From Candidatus Moraniibacteriota bacterium (GTDB taxonomy: Bacteria > Patescibacteriota > Minisyncoccia > CAIUEV01 > JAHKAQ01), in the NCBI GenBank assembly GCA_014729445.1, contig WJJX01000067.1, forward strand, positions 1 through 10,348: a stretch of 10,348 nucleotides of DNA, in the 5' to 3' direction. Below are positions 5,475 to 10,348 of the stretch, piece after piece; position 1 is the first letter of the stretch, and every line of letters starts with the position of its first letter. The position numbers and the translations under genes were made by a program. The notes under the pieces were generated by a model that was not told where the DNA came from, ran no database searches, and saw only the letters and a list, made by a program, of their open reading frames with translations.

Positions 5475-7349
5475 TTAGATCAAAACCGCTTTAATTCTTC
5501 TTACCCCGGCGCCGCTGCTTTGTTCTTTGGAAATTTTAAATCCCCCAATTTTTTTGGTGTTTTTAACATGAGGCCCGCCGCAGATTTCTTTGGAATATCC
5601 TTTGATCGAATAAACTTTAACCTTGTTGCCATAACGATCGTCAAACACCCCTTGAGCTTGGCAGGCTTTAGCCTCTTTAACCGACATCTCTTTCATTGTT
5701 ACCGGAATTTCTTTCTCAATAGCCTCGTTAACAAAATCCTCCACCTGTTTAAGCTCCTCTTCGGTGATTTTTTTCGGATGAGAAAAATCGAATCTTAACC
5801 TGTCTTTGGTGATGTTGGCTCCTCTTTGAGTTACGTGACCGCCCAATATTTTTTGAAGTCCGGCCAAAAGCAGATGAGCCGCCGTATGCATTTTAACCGT
5901 TTGTTCTTGATTGTCGGCCAAACCGCCCTTGAATTTCTTTTCAGAGCCGGCTCTGGACAACTCCTTATGTCTCTTAAGCTCCTTATAAAAGCCTTTGGCG
6001 TCGACTTCCATATCGTTTTCGGCCGCCATTTCCTCGGTCATTTCAATCGGGAAGCCGTAGGTTTGATAAAGATCAAAAGCCACTCTGCCGTTGATTTTGT
6101 AATTGTCGGCCTCTTCTTTTCTTACGATTTCCTTGAATTTTTTTAAACCTTTTTTAAGGGTTTTGGCGAATTTTTTTTCTTCTTGATTTAAATTATCAAG
6201 AATGAAACTTTTATTTTTTTCAAGTTCCGAATAAACGCTTTTATAATCATTAATCACTTTTTGAACAATCTCTTTGGTCCATAAATCTTTCTTGATTCCC
6301 AATTTTCTTCCATATCTAATGGCTCTTCTGATTAGTCGCCTTACAATATAGCCTTGATCGGTATTGGAAGGGCCCACTCCGTTGTTATCTCCCATGATAA
6401 AAGTCACCGATCTTAAATGCTCCGCGATAATTCGGATCGCTTTAGTCACCTCTTTAGATTCGTATCTTTTTTTGCCTGACAACTCTTCGATTTTTTTCAT
6501 GGAATTATCAAACAGGTCGGTGTCAAAAACATTATCTTTATTTTGAGAAATCATTACGATTCTCTCCAATCCTCCTCCGAAATCAATGTTTTTTTTAGCC
6601 AGACTTTCAAAACCCTTTTGGGTTTTAACAAATTCCATAAACACATTGTTGCCGATTTCGATGAATCGGCCGCAGTCGCAGTTTATATGACAAGGTTGAT
6701 CTTTGAAAGGCGAATTTTCGTGAAATTTTTTATCGGCTCCCAGATCAAAAAACATTTCGCTGTCCGGACCGCCCGGTTCTCCATTTGGCATCTTGCTTGG
6801 AGCGCCGGCTCTGGACCACCAATTATCGTCTCCGTAATAGAAAATCCGGCCGTCTCTCATTCCCTTTTTCTGCGAATCAAAAAGGTCTTTAGCTTCAATA
6901 CCGTGTTTTTTAAAAACCTTTTTCCAGATTTCAACCGCTTCCGAATCTTTTTCGATCCCGATCTCGGCGTCCCCGCCATAAACCGAAACGTAAATTTTTT
7001 GAGGATCGAATTTTAAAACCCTGGTCCAGAATTCAAAAATCCACTCGATTTGCTCCTTTTTAAAGTAATCGCCAAAAGACCAGTTGCCGAGCATTTCGAA
7101 AAAAGTTAAATGCGTATTGTCCCCGATATTTTCGATGTCCACATCTCGAAAAGCTTTTTGAGAATCAGCGATTCTCTTGCCGTCGGGATGCGTTTCGCCT
7201 AAAAGATAAGGCACCATCGGCTGCATTCCGGAGCCGGTGAAAAGAGTGGTTGGATCGTTTTCGGGAATTAAAGAAGCACTCGGCACAATTACATGGCCTT
7301 TTGATTTCATAAAATCCAGATATTTTTGTCTAATCTCTTTTGATTTCAT
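5475..7349 (-). CDS. alaS: Alanyl-tRNA synthetase lacking the C-terminal C-Ala domain
   Basis: Class II synthetase that charges tRNA-Ala. The catalytic domain shows LFTGSGMQPMVPYL (37-50), ADSQKAFR (61-68), FFEMLGNWSFGDYF (83-96, motif 2) and GGGLERIVM (258-266, motif 3). The middle tRNA-recognition part has DQGYIVRRLIRRAIRYG (331-347). The editing domain carries the zinc ligands HTAAH (His488, His492) and CGGPH (Cys590, His594); the family usually has Thr where Pro593 stands. The protein ends about 20 residues later, in GVRRIKAVLI, so the dimerising C-Ala domain of the roughly 875-residue E. coli type is absent. A Cys cluster (Cys220, Cys224, Cys226) precedes RFIEIGN. Met1 is preferred to the similar Met14 (both begin MKSK) because the conserved EIRQKYLDF lies between them. 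It is last in a minus-strand operon, 18 bases after the phosphoesterase. Confidence 0.95.
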   Translation of the reverse strand: MKSKEIRQKYLDFMKSKGHVIVPSASLIPENDPTTLFTGSGMQPMVPYLLGETHPDGKRIADSQKAFRDVDIENIGDNTHLTFFEMLGNWSFGDYFKKEQIEWIFEFWTRVLKFDPQKIYVSVYGGDAEIGIEKDSEAVEIWKKVFKKHGIEAKDLFDSQKKGMRDGRIFYYGDDNWWSRAGAPSKMPNGEPGGPDSEMFFDLGADKKFHENSPFKDQPCHINCDCGRFIEIGNNVFMEFVKTQKGFESLAKKNIDFGGGLERIVMISQNKDNVFDTDLFDNSMKKIEELSGKKRYESKEVTKAIRIIAEHLRSVTFIMGDNNGVGPSNTDQGYIVRRLIRRAIRYGRKLGIKKDLWTKEIVQKVINDYKSVYSELEKNKSFILDNLNQEEKKFAKTLKKGLKKFKEIVRKEEADNYKINGRVAFDLYQTYGFPIEMTEEMAAENDMEVDAKGFYKELKRHKELSRAGSEKKFKGGLADNQEQTVKMHTAAHLLLAGLQKILGGHVTQRGANITKDRLRFDFSHPKKITEEELKQVEDFVNEAIEKEIPVTMKEMSVKEAKACQAQGVFDDRYGNKVKVYSIKGYSKEICGGPHVKNTKKIGGFKISKEQSSGAGVRRIKAVLI

Positions 7350-7367
7350 AAAGATAAGCTTAAATCG

Positions 7368-8390
7368 TTAATTAATAGTGTTGTTATTGCAAACCGCGGT
7401 GGTTTCATCAAAAGGAATGGAGTGAAATATTTCTTCCCCCTCCCCGTCTCGATAAAACAAATCGACTTTAATTTGATCTTTAATCACCGTTATCTCGCTA
7501 AAGACTCCTTGATTCTTAAAAGTCTCCTCAAAAGGCAGTCTTTTGTTTTCCTTAAAAAAGCCCTGCTGAACATAGTAACTGACTCCATCGATATTAAGAT
7601 AGCAAAGTTCCTCTATATGTCCAGAAAAGACGCCTAAAACCTTATACTTGGAAAAAAGTTTTCTTAATTCTCCGGCGTTTCTTAAAAATTCATTGGATTC
7701 CTTAACCGTGCTTTTTTCGATAATCGGCTGATGAATAAATACCAGAATCTGTTTTTTTCTTGATTCTTGAAGCAGCTTTTTCAGCCATTCCATCTGCCTT
7801 TGATCTATGACGCCGGGATAAAATTGGTTGTCCGGACCGGCCCCGCTTATCGTGCCGTCCTCTTCAAGGACATTATTGCCGTCAAGCACGATAATCCTGT
7901 ACCCCTTTTTATCAAAATAATAATAAGTGTTTTCCTGGCCCGTTAACTCGAGCCATTTTCTTTTATCGAAGTTGTCGGTTTCGTGATTGCCTAAAACAAA
8001 ATATTTTTGCGCCTTGATTCGATCAAATTTTTCCATCATTAATCGAAAATCGTAAAGGGCGTTATCGCCTCTTCCATCGATTAAATCGCCGCCGTCGATC
8101 ACAAGATCGGGCTTAAACCCGGTATTCATTTTTTTTATAAAATAATTGAACGGCTCCAGACAACGCCAGTTTAAGCGCCATTCATTAATATCCTTGTCCA
8201 GCTTGCCGTAACAATGAATATCGGTTGTAAAACCGATTTTCAAAGGCTGATCGGGAATTTCCTTGGTAAAATAAAAGTAATAAACAATTAAGCCGGTTAA
8301 AATTAAAAAAAAAGCCGAAATTAAAAAAAAAGAGATCGGTTTTTTTTTAAAAATCGCTATTTTTTCTGATTTAACGGCTGATTTTGGCAT
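7368..8390 (-). CDS. Membrane-anchored calcineurin-like metallophosphoesterase
   Basis: The 340-residue protein has a basic N-terminus and one membrane helix (about 19-41), so its enzymatic domain probably faces outside. The domain follows the binuclear metallophosphoesterase order: D-x-H at Asp57/His59 (TTDIHC), GGDLID with Asp102, GNHE with Asn135/His136, IHQP with His220, and SGHIE with His258. The last motif is normally G-H-x-H; here the second histidine is Glu260. It resembles the CpdA/Icc-like branch, but the substrate (nucleotide, phospholipid, cell-wall precursor or other phosphoester) cannot be read from sequence. It lies 11 bases downstream of the amidohydrolase and 18 bases upstream of alaS on the same strand, so it is in one transcript with them. 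The ATG has no Shine-Dalgarno motif. Confidence 0.87.
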   Translation of the reverse strand: MPKSAVKSEKIAIFKKKPISFFLISAFFLILTGLIVYYFYFTKEIPDQPLKIGFTTDIHCYGKLDKDINEWRLNWRCLEPFNYFIKKMNTGFKPDLVIDGGDLIDGRGDNALYDFRLMMEKFDRIKAQKYFVLGNHETDNFDKRKWLELTGQENTYYYFDKKGYRIIVLDGNNVLEEDGTISGAGPDNQFYPGVIDQRQMEWLKKLLQESRKKQILVFIHQPIIEKSTVKESNEFLRNAGELRKLFSKYKVLGVFSGHIEELCYLNIDGVSYYVQQGFFKENKRLPFEETFKNQGVFSEITVIKDQIKVDLFYRDGEGEEIFHSIPFDETTAVCNNNTIN

Positions 8391-8401
8391 TCTTTAATAG
8401 T

Positions 8402-9994
8402 TTATTCGGTTGATTTTGGCATCATTTTTCCGGCTTTGACATTATCGAGCCTGCCTTCAAGAATAACCAATTTTCCGTTGATAAACAACTCCGTGATCCC
8501 CGAGCTGTAATGATAAGGTTTCATTATCCGTGAGCGGTCTTCGATGGTTTTGGGATCAAAAATCACTACATCAGCGGTTTTTGCCTTTTCAAGAGTGCCG
8601 GTTTCTTTTATGAATCCGAATTTTTCGGCCGGTTTTTGAGTGATTTTTTGAATGGCTTTTTCGGGACTCAAGGTGCCTCCGTCAAAAACAAAATTTTTAA
8701 GAAATCTGGGCAGAGCCCCGAAACATCTTGGATGAACCAAATCGCCGGTTTTTTCATGCTCCACGCTGTAACCTGCTCCGTTGGAACTGACAATCGAAAG
8801 ATCATGAGCGATCAATTTTTCAACGTTTTTGGAACTAAGCGCTTCAAGCACTACGGTAATCGTATCGTCGCAGCATAAAATCAAATCCAAAATAACCTCC
8901 TCATTTTTCCTTTCCTGGTGTTCGGCGATTTGAGAAACTTTGTATCGAGCAAGAGCGTAATCGATTTTGGAGGTGGCGATAATTACCTCGCCATAGTCGA
9001 AATCCATCTCCGTCATCTCTTTGATTATTTTGTATCTAATCGCCGGATCTTTAAGCCTCTGCATCAGGATCTCCTTGCCCCCTTCCACTACCCAGGCAGG
9101 AAGAAGCGTGTATAAAACCGGACCGATCTCGGTGTAGGGATAGACATCAAAGCCGACATCAAAACCCTTGGCTTTCGTTTCTTCTATCATCTCAAGCACT
9201 CTTTCCTGAAGCGGCCAGCTTTTCTCCCCGCAGGCTTTTAAATGCGAAATCTGAAGACTTACGCCTGTTGTTTCGGCAATGCTCAATGCTTCCCTGATTG
9301 AGGGAATTAAATTCTCTCCTTCTTCGCGCAAATGAGTGGTATAGACTCCGTTGTTAGCCTTGACGGTTTTGGCCAAAGAGGCGATTTCCTCTCTGGAAGC
9401 GATTTTGGCGTGGCTATAAACCAGGCCGGTGGATAACCCCAAAGCGCCCTGTTTCATTGAAAGATCCAGGATATAATTTAGTTTTTTTATTTCCGTTTTG
9501 GTTAATTGCCGAACCTCTCCTTTGGTAAAAGCTCTTCTAATGGTGGCATGACCGACCAGCGACCCGAAATTAAAAGCCAATTTTCTTTCCTGCATAAATT
9601 CGACAAATTCCTCAAAACTGCCCCATTGGACCTGCACTTTTTTTAGATCCACGTATTTTTGGATGGATTCGATCGCTTCCTCATTGACGATGGGAGCGAT
9701 TGAAGAGCCGCAGTTGCCGCCGACAATGGTGGCAATTCCTTGAGTCAAAAGGCTTTCCCCGCCGGGATATTGAAATAAGGTCCAGTAAGAGTCGGAGTGG
9801 TTGTTGACATCGATGAAGCCGGGGGCCACTATTTTGTTTTTGGCCTCGATAATCTTGTAATCGCCGTTTTCCTCGATTCCGCCGATTTCTTTGATTTTAT
9901 CGTCGTCGATTAAAATATCGCCCTCAAAGCCCTTCTGGCCGGTGCCGTCAATGATGGTTCCGTTTTTAATTAAATAGGATGTTCTAGACGCCAT
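8402..9994 (-). CDS. D-aminoacylase-family amidohydrolase (N-acyl-D-amino-acid deacylase-like)
   Basis: A 530-residue amidohydrolase of the N-acyl-D-amino-acid deacylase family, which removes acyl groups from N-acyl-D-amino acids. It begins with the typical small beta-domain (LIKNGTIIDGTG, 8-19) and has APGFIDVNNHSDSYW (57-71), GNCGSS (93-98, Cys95), STGLVYSH (188-195), TTHLREEGE (219-227, His221), LQISHLK (247-253, His251) and HPRCFGALPRFL (421-432). It ends with the usual A-DVV-FDP and FINGK strands. The zinc ligands Cys95, His221 and His251 are kept. The first His of the H-x-H motif is Asn64, and the aspartate of the S-D-G motif, catalytic in characterised enzymes, is Asn405 (VSSNG). Activity or substrate may therefore differ. 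It has no signal peptide and is probably cytoplasmic, first of three co-directional genes. A role in D-amino acid or peptidoglycan recycling is inferred. Confidence 0.88.
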   Translation of the reverse strand: MASRTSYLIKNGTIIDGTGQKGFEGDILIDDDKIKEIGGIEENGDYKIIEAKNKIVAPGFIDVNNHSDSYWTLFQYPGGESLLTQGIATIVGGNCGSSIAPIVNEEAIESIQKYVDLKKVQVQWGSFEEFVEFMQERKLAFNFGSLVGHATIRRAFTKGEVRQLTKTEIKKLNYILDLSMKQGALGLSTGLVYSHAKIASREEIASLAKTVKANNGVYTTHLREEGENLIPSIREALSIAETTGVSLQISHLKACGEKSWPLQERVLEMIEETKAKGFDVGFDVYPYTEIGPVLYTLLPAWVVEGGKEILMQRLKDPAIRYKIIKEMTEMDFDYGEVIIATSKIDYALARYKVSQIAEHQERKNEEVILDLILCCDDTITVVLEALSSKNVEKLIAHDLSIVSSNGAGYSVEHEKTGDLVHPRCFGALPRFLKNFVFDGGTLSPEKAIQKITQKPAEKFGFIKETGTLEKAKTADVVIFDPKTIEDRSRIMKPYHYSSGITELFINGKLVILEGRLDNVKAGKMMPKSTE

Positions 9995-10008
9995 ATAAGC
10001 TAAAAATT

Positions 10009-10038
10009 TTTATATTTGTTTTATTTATCTACAGGTAA
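10009..10038 (-). promoter_or_regulatory. Possible promoter for the amidohydrolase-phosphoesterase-alaS group
   Basis: Minus-strand TTACCT (10033-10038, -35) and TATAAA (10009-10014, -10) are 18 bases apart. The -10 matches 5/6 but the -35 only 3/6, and it overlaps the end of the pseudopilin gene. Transcription would start near 10002, giving a leader of only about 7 bases, which would fit the missing Shine-Dalgarno motif. Read-through from the pseudopilin gene 30 bases upstream is the alternative. Confidence 0.25.
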
Positions 10039-10348
10039 TCGGATCATAAGCATCTCCTAGATTATCACCGGCTTTCTCTCCAAGACTCTCGGAATAATAA
10101 TCAATCTCACAGCCTGTAGCTGTTTTTGTATATTCATATGGGTAAGTAGTAGGATCGACTGGATCTTTGGGAATTTCACTTAAATAACCTTCTGTTTCTA
10201 ATGTATTTAAATCAGGGGGATAGGCTAGGTTTTTATTATAATAGGTGTTTAGTTGAAGGATGATGTTATTGATGTCGGTGACTCTTTTGTTGTCTCTAGC
10301 CTTTTTAAGGGCTCTGGTTACAGAAAAAATAACGATACTGGCTAAAAT
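10025..10348 (-). CDS. Type IV pilin-like/type II secretion G-type pseudopilin, C-terminal part (5' end outside window)
   Basis: An open frame enters from the window edge and ends at TAA (10025-10027), giving 107 residues with no start codon. The visible part begins with the end of a hydrophobic helix (ILASIVIFSV, 1-10), then the amphipathic continuation ALKKARDNKRVTDINNI (13-29), LQLNTYYNKNLAYP (31-44) and LSEIPKDPVDPTTYPYEYT (56-74). This order is typical of PulG-like pseudopilins and type IV pilins. The prepilin cleavage site and the first half of the helix lie beyond the edge. Cys80 and Cys106 could form the C-terminal disulphide loop seen in many pilins. Such proteins are inserted in the inner membrane, processed by prepilin peptidase and assembled into a fibre. 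It lies 30 bases upstream of the amidohydrolase on the same strand. Confidence 0.8.
   Translation of the reverse strand: MLASIVIFSVTRALKKARDNKRVTDINNIILQLNTYYNKNLAYPPDLNTLETEGYLSEIPKDPVDPTTYPYEYTKTATGCEIDYYSESLGEKAGDNLGDAYDPITCR

Noticed and set aside
5520..7016. Plus-strand open frames of 60-157 codons inside alaS
   Set aside because: They lie antisense to a well-conserved synthetase and show no family motifs.
1..10348. TGA recoded as glycine, as in some CPR lineages
   Set aside because: TGA is not used as a stop in the eight visible genes, but none needs in-frame TGA as sense and glycine uses normal GGN codons, so there is no support for recoding.

Overview
The window reads as chromosomal DNA of a Candidate Phyla Radiation (Patescibacteria, Parcubacteria-like) bacterium. 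Supporting signs are AT-rich DNA with A-rich spacers, an alanyl-tRNA synthetase that ends right after its editing domain, a divergent amidohydrolase of the D-aminoacylase type linked to pseudopilin and phosphoesterase genes, and starts that mostly lack a Shine-Dalgarno motif. This placement is by pattern recognition, not by tree, and I would not name a finer lineage. All eight visible stop codons are TAA or TAG, and no in-frame TGA is needed as sense.

Left part (1-2011, minus strand): the first 670 codons of a large secreted protein. It has a Sec signal peptide, then a concanavalin/LamG-like domain resembling the alpha-L-arabinofuranosidase-B-like fold. A seven-bladed beta-propeller with regular 39-residue repeats appears to be inserted into one loop of that domain. 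The gene leaves the window at its C-terminal side. A 467-base spacer (2012-2478) holds its probable promoter and RBS, several purine-rich tracts and palindromes, and a GC-rich hairpin beside an extended -10 box in front of the next gene.

Centre (2479-5447, plus strand): glutamate racemase (murI), then a tight group of three genes: a polyprenyl-phosphate-type family 2 glycosyltransferase, a small DUF167/YggU protein, and mreC. Three of the four (the racemase, the glycosyltransferase and MreC) concern the cell envelope: D-glutamate supply, lipid-linked sugar transfer and cell shape.

Right part (10348-5475, minus strand): a pseudopilin C-terminus cut by the window edge, then a compact run of a D-aminoacylase-family amidohydrolase, a membrane-anchored calcineurin-like phosphoesterase and alaS, with gaps of 30, 11 and 18 bases. 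alaS converges on mreC across a 27-base gap with no clear terminator.

Most genes are recognisable families. I do not see a defence island, mobile element, CRISPR array, RNA gene or clearly new multi-gene system. The most unusual points are the nested domain architecture of the secreted protein, the substituted active-site positions in the amidohydrolase and the phosphoesterase, and the near absence of Shine-Dalgarno motifs.
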